From positions 123,803 through 187,802 of the forward strand of contig CALRAD010000002.1 of NCBI GenBank assembly GCA_943350395.1: DNA of 64,000 nt, in the 5' to 3' direction. A program made the position numbers and the translations under genes. Source of the stretch: Candidatus Peribacteria bacterium (GTDB taxonomy: Bacteria; Patescibacteriota; Gracilibacteria; Peribacterales; Peribacteraceae). How positions within the stretch are numbered: the stretch's first letter is position 1; the number at the start of each line of letters is the position of its first letter. The notes below the pieces were generated by a model that saw only the letters and a list, made by a program, of their open reading frames with translations, searched no databases and was not told the origin of the DNA. Positions 28,681 through 38,454 of this stretch are shown piece by piece.

Positions 28681-30309
28681 ATGAAACGTCTTCTTTCTCT
28701 CTCTGCTGGATTGCTCATTCCTGGTATTGCTTTGGCACTGACGATTGCGCCTGCGAATTTTTATACAGACGTTCGTGCGAGCAGTCCGGAAGCTGCCGGT
28801 ATCAACATGCTGAGCCGCGCAGGGATCGTGCAGGGGTATGGGAATGGTTTCTTCGGCACAGCTCGTCAGATCAACCGAGCGGAATTCTTAAAGATTGCCA
28901 TGATCGCTTCGGGGATGCCTGCGTCTTCATCCGGGCAGAATTGCTTTCCTGATGTCAGAGTGATGCACTGGTTCAGTCCGTACATTTGCGAAGCGAAAGC
29001 GCAAGAAATCGTGCGAGGAATCAATGATGGACTGTTTCATCCCGAATATACGGTGACGTACGGAGAAGCACTGAAGATGCTCACGCTCTTATTCGAGTAC
29101 GATATCGACTTTGGCGCAGGAACGCATTGGGCTGAAACCTACTATCGTGCCGCTGCAGACAGAGCAGTGGATCTTCCCATTACGATCGATCTCGATACGC
29201 CGCTCACGCGTGGGCTTGCCGCGCGGCTTGCAGCGGGATTTCTTGCAGAATCTCAAGGTCAATTGCAGCAGCTGCGTCTTGCGGAGAGCGGGCAGTATAC
29301 GGTCGGATCTGCAAGCAGTATGAGTTCTTCACGGAGTTCGTACTCCTCATCACGGTCATCCGTTTCCTCTTCTCCACTTTCCCTGGATCCTCGCTCGGAT
29401 ACGGAGATCCGTTCACAATTTCTATTGCTTGGAGAAGTCGGTGCGATCCTTGGAGCAGGAAAGATTTTCATTCAGGAGGAACCCATTGTCGTGACAGAAA
29501 TTTTGGTGAATCTGACGGCTGAAAATTCCAGCGTACAATCGCTGTTGCTGTACGATGATGACAGGCGTCTGCTTGGGCGTGCCACACTCGATCCTTCTGC
29601 TTCCACGAATCGCACGTATAAAGCGGTGCTTGCGTCGACAACCTTTCGCATCGCCCAACGCGAAGAGCGTCGGATTTATGTCCGTGCTGACGTGAAGTCT
29701 CGCACAGCCGGCGGCCAGAGCAATCAGATAGTCCAGATTAGTGCCATTGTGGTGAAAGGCAATGGTGAGTGGAGCAGCCACCCATATTCCGTCGTTTCTT
29801 CGGGAAGCGAGACATTCCCGGAATTTTTGACTGCACGTTCGATGTTCACATCGATCACCAATGCCGGTGCGTCGACCGCAACTATTTTGAGCGGCGCACG
29901 CACGCTCGGTTCTTTCACATTTCTCGGTCGTAAGAGCGATGCATCCGCGCATCTGGATCTCACGGATCTCACCTTCGATATCGGGCAGACAGGAGGCGTC
30001 ACCGTGAGCGGTCCGACATTGGGTGCCGACGGTTCTCCGGATCGTTTCCCTTGCACGGTGACGGGTACGCAGATTGTCTGCACTGCGATTCCCGATACGT
30101 ACGGCTCGGCGACCGACGGTTCCAAAACGCTTGCACTCTATGGTACCGTTTCCATTTCGGATCCCGAACACGCAAGTTTTCGTCTCACGCTCAACGAAAC
30201 AGGAAGTGCTGACACTGCCGGTGCGGCTTCTTGGAGTGACGGAACGACAAACTTCGATTGGATAGCGCTTCCGGGGCCGCTCGCTGAGGGAACCTATTTT
30301 AGGTATTGA
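28681..30309 (+). CDS. S-layer homology (SLH) domain surface protein with Ser-rich linker
   Basis: signal peptide; SLH repeats 'FYTDVRASSPEAAGINMLSRAGIVQGYGNGFFGTARQINRAEFLKI', 'CFPDVRVMHWFSPYICEAKAQEIVRG'; SSMSSSRSSYSSSRSSVSSS linker. Confidence 0.85.
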   Translation: MKRLLSLSAGLLIPGIALALTIAPANFYTDVRASSPEAAGINMLSRAGIVQGYGNGFFGTARQINRAEFLKIAMIASGMPASSSGQNCFPDVRVMHWFSPYICEAKAQEIVRGINDGLFHPEYTVTYGEALKMLTLLFEYDIDFGAGTHWAETYYRAAADRAVDLPITIDLDTPLTRGLAARLAAGFLAESQGQLQQLRLAESGQYTVGSASSMSSSRSSYSSSRSSVSSSPLSLDPRSDTEIRSQFLLLGEVGAILGAGKIFIQEEPIVVTEILVNLTAENSSVQSLLLYDDDRRLLGRATLDPSASTNRTYKAVLASTTFRIAQREERRIYVRADVKSRTAGGQSNQIVQISAIVVKGNGEWSSHPYSVVSSGSETFPEFLTARSMFTSITNAGASTATILSGARTLGSFTFLGRKSDASAHLDLTDLTFDIGQTGGVTVSGPTLGADGSPDRFPCTVTGTQIVCTAIPDTYGSATDGSKTLALYGTVSISDPEHASFRLTLNETGSADTAGAASWSDGTTNFDWIALPGPLAEGTYFRY

Positions 30310-30378
30310 TCAAACAAACGCAGGAAGAATCCTGCTCCCTTTGATCTTTGTTTTCTTGCATTAACGGGAGCGGGTTTT

Positions 30379-32697
30379 CTACCCGCGTGTTGTTTGCAAA
30401 ATCTTAATCGGTGCAATCCCGATTGCGAGCCTTTTTGTCTGGCCGTTATCGAATTGCACTTCGATGATATCGCCGCTTCTGCTCATCACCATGCCTTCCC
30501 CGAGCGTCTTGTGGCCGATGCGCATCCCTTCGGAGAGCTCTTCTTCGACGTGCTCGAGGTAGCTCTCCTCATTCGTATCTTGATTGAAATCATCTTTTTG
30601 GATGAACGGCTTCACGGTGCTCTTTCTGTAATTCTCACTCGGTCTTTGCGGGCTTGACGATTGCAGCCATCCGAATTTGCTGTCGAGAATATCGCTTTTC
30701 ACATCAAGTACTCCGTGCGGAATGTCATCTAGAAATCTGCTTCGCGCATTGCTCTGCGTCGATCCCCAGAGCATGCGGCTGCTTGCATGCATGAGCGACA
30801 AGAAATCTTTGGCTCTTGTCATCCCGACGTACAGCAGACGGCGTTCCTCTTCCAGCTGGCTTCGATCGAGTTGCGATGCGCTGTGCGGGAGAATGCCTTC
30901 TTCGCAGCCGACGATCGTGACCGAGCTGAATTCGAGACCCTTGCAGAGATGCAGCGTCATGAGTGTCAGCGCATCTGTCGTTTGATCATTCAGTTTGTCG
31001 ACTTCCGAAACGAGTGCGACTTCTTCGAGGAAACTCATGAGGGATTCCTGCGGCGGAAGAGCATCATATTTTTTGGTGACGGAGAGAAGCTCCAAAATAT
31101 TTTCCCAGCGCGTCTCGCCTTCGTCGGTGTTGTCTCTCACCCATTTCTCAAGTCCTGTTGCGGTGATCACGCGTTCCGCGATCGTACTGACCACTGCGGT
31201 TTCAGACAGAGTTTTCAGTTCTTGCAGAAGTACAACAAAGCTACTGATGCGGGTTTTCACGCCGTCATTCAGACCATCGACCATTTCGATGTGCTTCATG
31301 GCGTCCCACAGGCTGATGTTCCGCTGATTGCAGAAATTTTGTAGGCTCGCGAGGGTCGTTGTGCCGATTTTTCTCGACGGTACGTTGATGATTCGAAGTA
31401 GTGAAAGCGTATCGTTCGGATTCAAAATCGCGTACAGATATGCAAGTACATCTTTCACTTCGCGGCGCGCATAGAATTTCATGCCGCCGAGGATCCGGTA
31501 GGGGAGTCCGGCTCTGAGGCATGCTTCCTCAAACTGCCGTGACTGTGCGTTGGTGCGATAGAGGATCACTTGGTCTTTCAGTGCCGTTCCTGTCTTTTTG
31601 CGGTCCAAAACACCTCTGATTGCAACTTCCGCTTCGCGTCTCTCATCCATTACTTCTTCCAATTTTATTTTTTCTCCGTTCTTCCTGTCCGTCCACATCT
31701 TCTTCTCGGGACGATTCGGGTTTGCAGCGATTACGCCATCGGCGGCATCGAGCACTTGCTGCGTGGATCGATAGTTTCTCTCAAGTTTGATGCTCACGGC
31801 ATCTTTGTACTCGGTGTTGAACTCCAGAATATTTCGGATATCTGCGCCTCTGAATGCATAAATTGACTGATCCGGATCACCGATGACACAGAGATTGCGG
31901 TCGCGTTTACTCAGCAGGCTGATGAGCTGATACTGCACGCGGTTCGTGTCCTGATACTCATCAACGTGAATAAACCGCCAGGTGTTTTGGTAGCGTTCGA
32001 GAATTTGCGGGCACTCGGTGAGGAGCCGTACGGTTTCGAGAAGCAGATCGTCGAAGTCGAGCGCATTCGCTTCACGAAGTTTCTTCTGATAGTTCCCGTA
32101 GATCTCTGCCATCCGTTGATGTGTATATGTTGCAGCCGCTCTTCGTGCTTGGTCCGCCGTCACTGCTTCACTCTTCCATGCACTCACATGACCGATTGCT
32201 GTCTTCGGCTTCAGTTCTTCCGGCGTAATATGCATATCTTTCAATACCGACAGCATCAGCTTCTCCTGATCATCGCTGTCGTAGATCACGAATGTTTTAT
32301 TCCTGCCGATTGCTTCGATATCGCGACGAAGAATACGGACACAAATAGAATGGAAAGTGCCGGAGAGGGGGAGTGATCCACTGCCCCCACCCCTAGCCCC
32401 TCCCCCGAGGGGGGAGGGGGACTCTCCCGTTGAGATCTGCAGAATGCGTGCAATGCGTTCTTTCAGTTCCTTCGCTGCTTTATTAGTAAACGTCACAGCC
32501 AATATTTGCCAAGCAGGCACACCCTGCGAGATCAGGTTCGCAATGCGATGTGTAATTGTCCGTGTCTTCCCCGAACCCGCTCCGGCGAGGATCAGCAAAG
32601 GTCCTTTCAGTGTTTCTACCGCTCTCGTCTGCTCCGGGTTGAGGCCTGTGAAAATAGAGTCGATTGTGGGGGTCATCAGAGGATGCGAGGGTATCAC
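30379..32697 (-). CDS. uvrD: UvrD/PcrA-type superfamily 1 DNA helicase
   Basis: LNPEQTRAVE..., AGAGSGKTRTI, VDEYQDTN, GDPDQSIYAFRGAD, 'LMTLHLCKGLEFSSV', 'EEERRLLYVGMTRAKDFL'. Confidence 0.95.
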   Translation of the reverse strand: MIPSHPLMTPTIDSIFTGLNPEQTRAVETLKGPLLILAGAGSGKTRTITHRIANLISQGVPAWQILAVTFTNKAAKELKERIARILQISTGESPSPLGGGARGGGSGSLPLSGTFHSICVRILRRDIEAIGRNKTFVIYDSDDQEKLMLSVLKDMHITPEELKPKTAIGHVSAWKSEAVTADQARRAAATYTHQRMAEIYGNYQKKLREANALDFDDLLLETVRLLTECPQILERYQNTWRFIHVDEYQDTNRVQYQLISLLSKRDRNLCVIGDPDQSIYAFRGADIRNILEFNTEYKDAVSIKLERNYRSTQQVLDAADGVIAANPNRPEKKMWTDRKNGEKIKLEEVMDERREAEVAIRGVLDRKKTGTALKDQVILYRTNAQSRQFEEACLRAGLPYRILGGMKFYARREVKDVLAYLYAILNPNDTLSLLRIINVPSRKIGTTTLASLQNFCNQRNISLWDAMKHIEMVDGLNDGVKTRISSFVVLLQELKTLSETAVVSTIAERVITATGLEKWVRDNTDEGETRWENILELLSVTKKYDALPPQESLMSFLEEVALVSEVDKLNDQTTDALTLMTLHLCKGLEFSSVTIVGCEEGILPHSASQLDRSQLEEERRLLYVGMTRAKDFLSLMHASSRMLWGSTQSNARSRFLDDIPHGVLDVKSDILDSKFGWLQSSSPQRPSENYRKSTVKPFIQKDDFNQDTNEESYLEHVEEELSEGMRIGHKTLGEGMVMSRSGDIIEVQFDNGQTKRLAIGIAPIKILQTTRG
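32383..32423. repeat. palindromic-element end (type A) inserted within uvrD
   Basis: gcccccacccctagcccctcccccgaggggggagggggact; encodes SPSPLGGGARGGG in the uvrD frame. Confidence 0.8.
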
Positions 32698-32714
32698 ATT
32701 CTCTTCGTTCTTTT

Positions 32715-33890
32715 TTAGAGTAATTTTTGTGTAATGACATCTTCTACGTTTTGAAGATGCTTCTTCCGTATCGCCGCTTTTGGCGACGTGAGCTGCTGCA
32801 TCTCCAGATTCTGCTCACTCAGACTCGTTGCGAGGCGTTTTATTTCGGATGGTGCGAGTTGCGAGATTTTCTTCTCGTTCTTCTTCTGTTCAACGTCACT
32901 TGCGATCTCCGGATCGATCTGTGCGACTCGTTCGAGCGTGACGGCTCCCATCTTCGTCAGCAGTATTTCATGCGCGTTTCTGTAACTGATGTGTGCTGCA
33001 AGCTCCGCAATCATATTGATGATGTTCTCGCGTTTCTGCGGATCCAACGTTTCTGCAAGTTCATACGTCGAGATTCTGCGCAGAGAAGAGAGAATCGGAG
33101 CAAGCGCTTCGCGTGACACGATGTAGAAGTAGTACTCGTCTTTGGCGTAGATCAGCTTCTTTAGTTCGCCGATCGCCTCGGTCGGAACGACGAGAAAAAT
33201 ATGCGGATAGATCTTTGCATTTTTTCGTACTTTGTCCGCAGTCTTCTTCACCGCATCGTCGATGTAGGTCTGGAGACTCTGTGCCTTACTCGCTTTCGCA
33301 TCGAAGATCACATACTGATCTAGGAATTCGATCAGGAAGTCCGGCTTCAGAGAGCCGTCGAAATCATCAGGAAGATTATTGTTGCTGTAAGACGTGAATT
33401 GCAGATGCGGCAGTTTGCAGAGATCGGTGAGCGTTGCGATGACCGCATTCTCATGATCGTTCCACAATCGATCGCGTTCCTCTTCCTCTTTTTGTTTCGC
33501 TTTCACCTCGCTCTCAAGCACTCGTTGTCTTTCCTCCTTGAGTGCGCGTTCCGCCGCATCGATCTTTTCGAGTCCGCGAGCATGTTCTTTTTCTTGATCT
33601 TCTCTCTTGGCTTCAGCTTTTGTCAGCGTCTTCTGAGCATTGTCCCGTTCCCGTTCGACAGCATCAAGTTTCGCCTTCGTTTGCTCGAGTTCGATGAAGA
33701 GTCTCTTGCTCTTGCCCGAGTTTTCGGCGAGTTCCTGTTTCGCGTTACCGAGCTCTTTTTCCAGTCTTGTGATGTCTTTGCTGAGGTCGATTTGCGGCAA
33801 AGCTCCTTGCGGCTTTCTCATCTGCATCAGAAGATTCGCGAAGATGCCGATTGCGCAGACAACGCCGATGGCGATCAGGGCAGTATTCAT
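32715..33890 (-). CDS. coiled-coil protein with C-terminal RmuC-like PD-(D/E)XK nuclease-like domain
   Basis: N-term TM, long coiled coil, 'LKPDFLIEFLDQYVIFDAKASKAQSLQTYIDDA...VRKNAKIYPHIFLVVP'. Confidence 0.65.
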   Translation of the reverse strand: MNTALIAIGVVCAIGIFANLLMQMRKPQGALPQIDLSKDITRLEKELGNAKQELAENSGKSKRLFIELEQTKAKLDAVERERDNAQKTLTKAEAKREDQEKEHARGLEKIDAAERALKEERQRVLESEVKAKQKEEEERDRLWNDHENAVIATLTDLCKLPHLQFTSYSNNNLPDDFDGSLKPDFLIEFLDQYVIFDAKASKAQSLQTYIDDAVKKTADKVRKNAKIYPHIFLVVPTEAIGELKKLIYAKDEYYFYIVSREALAPILSSLRRISTYELAETLDPQKRENIINMIAELAAHISYRNAHEILLTKMGAVTLERVAQIDPEIASDVEQKKNEKKISQLAPSEIKRLATSLSEQNLEMQQLTSPKAAIRKKHLQNVEDVITQKLL

Positions 33891-33956
33891 ACTTCGATAG
33901 TATCAGGGTTTAGCCTGAGCATACTCGACAGGGCTTGCCCTGAGTGTAGTCGAAGG

Positions 33957-33972
33957 GTGGACGGTTGTCCAC
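33957..33972. promoter_or_regulatory. candidate LexA-type operator dyad
   Basis: perfect dyad GTGGAC-GGTT-GTCCAC upstream of the RmuC-like gene, same half-site as the dyads in the lexA promoter. Confidence 0.4.
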
Positions 33973-33986
33973 GCGACAATGAATAT

Positions 33987-34205
33987 CTAAAATTTAGAGA
34001 TCAGAGTTTGATCACCAACCGTTGCCTGCAGAAAGGCTTGCGTATTCATTTCTCGTAAGAAAGTGACAGTTTGTCCTGCTTCTAGAGCTTGTAAAACACT
34101 CTGAACACCTCTTCCTTCCACCGTTCCATCTCCACTTGCATGGCGCTGAAACTCAATTGCCAGGTTGGATTTTACTGAGTTTGTGGATACTCTTTCGACT
34201 GGCAT
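33987..34205 (-). CDS. hypothetical small protein
   Basis: 72 aa ORF; no recognised domain. Confidence 0.35.
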   Translation of the reverse strand: MPVERVSTNSVKSNLAIEFQRHASGDGTVEGRGVQSVLQALEAGQTVTFLREMNTQAFLQATVGDQTLISKF

Positions 34206-34416
34206 GACAATTTGGGGAAGAAAACATTATGCATTCTAAGTATGAAATATTTTTTGTCAACTATTAATTTTTGAGCCAAAAAAACAGCGCTCCCGTCATC
34301 AACTCTTGACATTTCCCGCTCCACGAGTACCATTGTCCGGCACTCGCGCTTTTCCCTTAGCACTGCTTACGGAGAGGCCCGAAGATTTGTTTCTGCTGTG
34401 CACCTCCCCCTCCTCT

Positions 34417-34686
34417 ATGGCTCTCAAGCGCTCCACCAAGAAGAAGATCATCACGAAGTTCCGCACGCACGAAAAAGACACAGGCTCGCCTGAAGTACAG
34501 GTCGGACTTCTCACGAAGAAGGTCGATGAGGTCACAAAGCACTTAAAAGAGCACAAGAAAGATAATTCCGCTCGCAGAGGACTCCTCACGAACGTGGCTC
34601 GCCGCAGAAAGCTCCTCACGTATCTTAAGATGAACAAGCCGGACGCTTATCAGGAGCTGATTGACGCATTGGACTTGAAGAAGTAG
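34417..34686 (+). CDS. rpsO: 30S ribosomal protein S15
   Basis: MALKRSTKKKIITKFRTHEKDTGSPEVQVGLLTKKVDEVTKHLKEHKKDNSARRGLL. Confidence 0.96.
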   Translation: MALKRSTKKKIITKFRTHEKDTGSPEVQVGLLTKKVDEVTKHLKEHKKDNSARRGLLTNVARRRKLLTYLKMNKPDAYQELIDALDLKK

Positions 34687-34893
34687 AGGATTTCTTCGTG
34701 ATTTGGTCTCTTTTGTGGTACGATTGCCGTACGCTCTTTCCTCGCACCACACGGTTTTTTGTCTGGATTTACGTATGAATGTCTTTGAGCCGCAGCCACG
34801 GAGGGCTGCTCCTCTGAAAGGGCATTGATGTGTACGTCCAACGCAAAAATCCATGGGGCAGAGGAAGAGCACTATTTTCTTCCCCTTCTACCT

Positions 34894-37101
34894 ATGTTGA
34901 AAGAATATTCCATGACGCTCGGCAGCGAGCAGATGATCATTCGGAGCGGACAGCTCGCTACACAAGCGAATTCATCCGTGATCTGCCAAATTGGCGACAC
35001 GGTATCGATGGGTAACTGCACGATTTCGGCGAAAGCCCGTGCGGGCGTCGATTTTTTGCCGCTGCAGGTCGTGTATCAGGAAAAATATTACGCCGGTGGC
35101 AAAATTGCAGGCAGCAGATTCAGAAAGCGTGAAGGCAGACCGAGCGATGACTACGTTTTGCTTGCCCGTGTCATCGACCGAGGACTGCGCCCGATGTTCC
35201 CGAAGTATCTCCGTAAAGACATACAGGTATTCGCAACCGTGTTGTCCTACGACTTCGAGCATGGACACGACATCGTCTCCGCAAACGCCGCAAACCTCGC
35301 TTGCTCTCTCTCCGATTGTCCGTTCGAAGGACCTCTCGGCACCGTGCGCGTGGGTCTTATCGGCGGTGAACTAGTACTTAATCCGTCCGTCGAAGCCAGA
35401 ACCAAGAGCGATCTCGATATGTTCGTCACCGCCTCTCTCGAGCGCGTGGTGATGATCGAAGCCGGAGCAAACCAGGTTTCGGAGGAAGACATTCTCCGTG
35501 CCATTGATTTCGGCAAGAAGTGGGCACAGAAGATCGCGAAGTTCTTTGCAGATATTCAGAAAGAAATCGGGAAAGCCAAGTTCGAAGTCGAAGCACCGTT
35601 CGAACCCAAAGATGAAGATATGAAATTCCTCAAAGACTGGACACTTCCGATCGTCACGAAGGCGATCAAGGCTCCTCTCGGAAAACTTGAGCGCAGAGCG
35701 ATCTTCACTGATTTGATGGCGACTGCTGCTGAGAAGCTGGAAGAGAAGAATGGACCTGCAGGCGAGGATGAATATCTGATCAATCTCTATGCAGGCGCTT
35801 CCGGAGCCGTCGACAAAATCATCAAGAATGAAATGCGTCGTCTCGTTCTCGAGGAAGGTATTCGCATGAGCGGCAGAAAGATCGACGAGATCCGTCCACT
35901 CTCAGCCATCGTCGATATTCTCCCGAGCCGCGTTCACGGTTCTGCTCTCTTCCAGCGTGGAGAGACACAGGGACTTGTGACGTGCACTCTCGGATCTCCG
36001 GGCAGCAAGCAGCTCGTGGAAGGAATGGAGGGTGAGCACGAGATGCGGTACATGCATCACTACAACTTCCCGCCATTTTCCGTCGGTGAAACCAGCAATC
36101 GTCTCTTCGTCGGTAACCGTGAAATTGGTCACGGCAATCTCGCACAGCGAGGATTGGAACCGGTGTTGCCTGCGGTTGAAACATTCCCGTACACGATTCG
36201 TACTGTCACCGAAATTCTTGAGAGTAACGGTTCGTCCTCCATGGCAGCAACGTGCGGCAGTACTCTCGCGCTCATGGCTGCAGGCGTGCCGATTTCGGCT
36301 CCGGTCTCCGGCATCGCGCTCGGACTGATCTCCGATGAGACGAAAGGAAAATATATTATTCTCTCCGATCTTCAGGATGAAGAAGATTTCGGCGGTGATA
36401 TGGACTTTAAACTCGCAGGAACCGCGAAAGGCGTCACGGCAATCCAGATGGATATCAAGATCAAGGGTCTCCCCGATTCCGTCTTCAAAGAAGCTCTCGA
36501 GCGCTCGAAGACAGGCAGAGCGACGATCCTCAAGGTTATGCTTGCGGCGATTGCAGAGCCACGCAAAGAACTTTCTCCGTACGCTCCTCGTATCGAAACG
36601 ATTCATATTGATCCTGCAGACATTCGTCTCGTGATCGGTAAGGGAGGCGAGATGATCCAGAAGATCACCAAGGAACTCGGTGTCGAGATCGACATCGAGG
36701 ACAGCGGCATGGTCTTCGTCACGGCTCCGAACGGCGATGTCATGATGAAAGCCAAAGAGTGGATCTTAGGCATTGTCGAGAAGCCGGAAGTCGGCAAAAT
36801 TTATGACGCGAAAATCATTCGCATCATCGACGGTGTCGGTGCGATCGCGGAATTCGGTCGCGGCAAAGACGGTATGGTTCATATCTCCGAACTCGCATGG
36901 TCTCGCACGGAGAAAGTTGAAGATGTCGTCAAAGTCGGCCAGGAGCTTAAAGTAAAGTGCGTCGAATTCGATGCCGCTGAAGGCAAGACTCGTCTCTCCC
37001 TCAAGCAGATGACAGCCCCGCCTGCCGGCTGGGTTGCCCCGCCACCGCGTCCGAGCTTCGGAGGCAGAAGCGGAGGATTCAGAGGACCGCCGAGAAGATA
37101 A
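34894..37101 (+). CDS. pnp: polyribonucleotide nucleotidyltransferase
   Basis: two RNase PH domains, KH 'IRLVIGKGGEMIQKITKELGVEIDIEDSG', S1 'GKIYDAKIIRIIDGVGAIAEFGRGKDGMVHISELA'; rpsO-pnp synteny. Confidence 0.96.
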   Translation: MLKEYSMTLGSEQMIIRSGQLATQANSSVICQIGDTVSMGNCTISAKARAGVDFLPLQVVYQEKYYAGGKIAGSRFRKREGRPSDDYVLLARVIDRGLRPMFPKYLRKDIQVFATVLSYDFEHGHDIVSANAANLACSLSDCPFEGPLGTVRVGLIGGELVLNPSVEARTKSDLDMFVTASLERVVMIEAGANQVSEEDILRAIDFGKKWAQKIAKFFADIQKEIGKAKFEVEAPFEPKDEDMKFLKDWTLPIVTKAIKAPLGKLERRAIFTDLMATAAEKLEEKNGPAGEDEYLINLYAGASGAVDKIIKNEMRRLVLEEGIRMSGRKIDEIRPLSAIVDILPSRVHGSALFQRGETQGLVTCTLGSPGSKQLVEGMEGEHEMRYMHHYNFPPFSVGETSNRLFVGNREIGHGNLAQRGLEPVLPAVETFPYTIRTVTEILESNGSSSMAATCGSTLALMAAGVPISAPVSGIALGLISDETKGKYIILSDLQDEEDFGGDMDFKLAGTAKGVTAIQMDIKIKGLPDSVFKEALERSKTGRATILKVMLAAIAEPRKELSPYAPRIETIHIDPADIRLVIGKGGEMIQKITKELGVEIDIEDSGMVFVTAPNGDVMMKAKEWILGIVEKPEVGKIYDAKIIRIIDGVGAIAEFGRGKDGMVHISELAWSRTEKVEDVVKVGQELKVKCVEFDAAEGKTRLSLKQMTAPPAGWVAPPPRPSFGGRSGGFRGPPRR

Positions 37102-37114
37102 GAATTGCAAAAAA

Positions 37115-37144
37115 GAAAACGCTCTACATCGGGGCGTTTTTTTT
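37115..37144 (+). terminator. rho-independent terminator after pnp
   Basis: AAAACGC-tctacatcggg-GCGTTTTTTTT. Confidence 0.8.
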
Positions 37145-37412
37145 ATTGTGGTTTTACAGGAGCTGAAGGAGGAGTCGCTGTAGGAGCTGTTGCTGTAGGA
37201 GAAGCTGGAGGCACAGATGCCGATACCTTCTGTTTCGGCGCACTGTCTGTTATATAGAATCCGCTTCCTTTGAAGTGCACCATCGGTGGCGTGATCAGCC
37301 GTTTCGTTTTCTCTTTGCAGACCGGGCAGGGGATATCTTTTTTTGTTCCGAACGGCAGCGACTGCATGAATTCTTTTGTGCAGGACTGACACTGAAAAAG
37401 ATAATTCGGCAT
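37143..37412 (-). CDS. FmdB-like zinc-ribbon protein with Ala/Pro/Thr-rich tail
   Basis: MPNYLFQCQSCTKEFMQSLPFGTKKDIPCPVCKEKTKRLITP; two CxxC pairs. Confidence 0.75.
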   Translation of the reverse strand: MPNYLFQCQSCTKEFMQSLPFGTKKDIPCPVCKEKTKRLITPPMVHFKGSGFYITDSAPKQKVSASVPPASPTATAPTATPPSAPVKPQ

Positions 37413-37428
37413 AGGTGCGAAGTGTAGA

Positions 37429-37635
37429 CTATTTTTCTTTCGTCAGCCCGAGTCCGCCTCCGATTGTCTTGAGACCTTTGACGGCGAAGTAAGCGAGTCC
37501 GCCGGCAAGCAGCACTTGTGGCAGAAAAGCTCCGATCAAGCCAAGCTGCTGTGTGGCGAAATTCGCAGGTTGCATGACATTGTGCATGACATTCGACGCA
37601 TCTATCGGTGCCGGTGTTTCGATTCCGGTTGGCAT
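37429..37635 (-). CDS. hypothetical small membrane protein
   Basis: 68 aa, one hydrophobic segment. Confidence 0.45.
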   Translation of the reverse strand: MPTGIETPAPIDASNVMHNVMQPANFATQQLGLIGAFLPQVLLAGGLAYFAVKGLKTIGGGLGLTKEK

Positions 37636-37825
37636 AGATCTTTGTTTATATTATTATAACATAAAATATATCATTTTGTCTATCCAAGCGCTGCTTGGTA
37701 TGCCTTCCGTGATAGGTAGATGAGTCCCAAAATGCCTCCACCTATCAATAAGGCATCAACAAACAGTTTGCTGTTAAAGGCAGCTGTAGCGAGACTTGCC
37801 GCTTCCTCTGTGACGAGTTCGAGAC

Positions 37826-38290
37826 TTATGAGGCTTGAGAGAATGTGGAAGCAGCTTTCGATCGCATAGTATTTCTAATATTTCTTGCACCGGTATGCTC
37901 GAAACCAAGCATCGTTTCTACGCCATCCATCGGCACGTCAGTCGTCGCAAGGCGCACGACATCGAGAATCGATTTGATCGGTCGCAGATGCACGACGTCT
38001 GTTAGCAAATTGCCGACATCGCGTCTTGTTCGGCTGAATGGCACGCTCGTTGGCGCTTTCAGTCTCTGATCGAACACACCGGCAGCGGCATAGTCCGTCG
38101 CTTCGAGAACGGTACTGGCAACCAGCATCCCTGCTCCGGCAAGTGTTTTGATCGGATTGCCGTTGCGTACTGGTTTTCCGATGTACGTCTCTCCGGCATC
38201 ACCCGCCCATGTTTTAACATTCGATCCAAATTCCTTAAACAGATGCAGGAATCGATGTTCTTTTGCCGACCATCGAGAGAAATGCTTCAT
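37826..38290 (-). CDS. hypothetical protein
   Basis: 154 aa ORF, no recognised domain; possible out-of-frame continuation downstream (see findings). Confidence 0.5.
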   Translation of the reverse strand: MKHFSRWSAKEHRFLHLFKEFGSNVKTWAGDAGETYIGKPVRNGNPIKTLAGAGMLVASTVLEATDYAAAGVFDQRLKAPTSVPFSRTRRDVGNLLTDVVHLRPIKSILDVVRLATTDVPMDGVETMLGFEHTGARNIRNTMRSKAASTFSQAS

Positions 38291-38454
38291 TGGATTCTCA
38301 TTATAGAACTAATAGGACGAAGGAAAGGAAAAATCCTTACTTTTTTGCACATCGAATTACTCCTGATTTGCCCTGAGTGATGCCATTTCTTTCTGATTGT
38401 CACAGATCGACCTGCTTTCCGTTTTTTGCGCAGTCCTTCTGGTACAATTTCATC

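Noticed and set aside
29422-30171. 249-aa minus ORF opposite the SLH protein
   Set aside because: Shadow ORF; no start context or domain.
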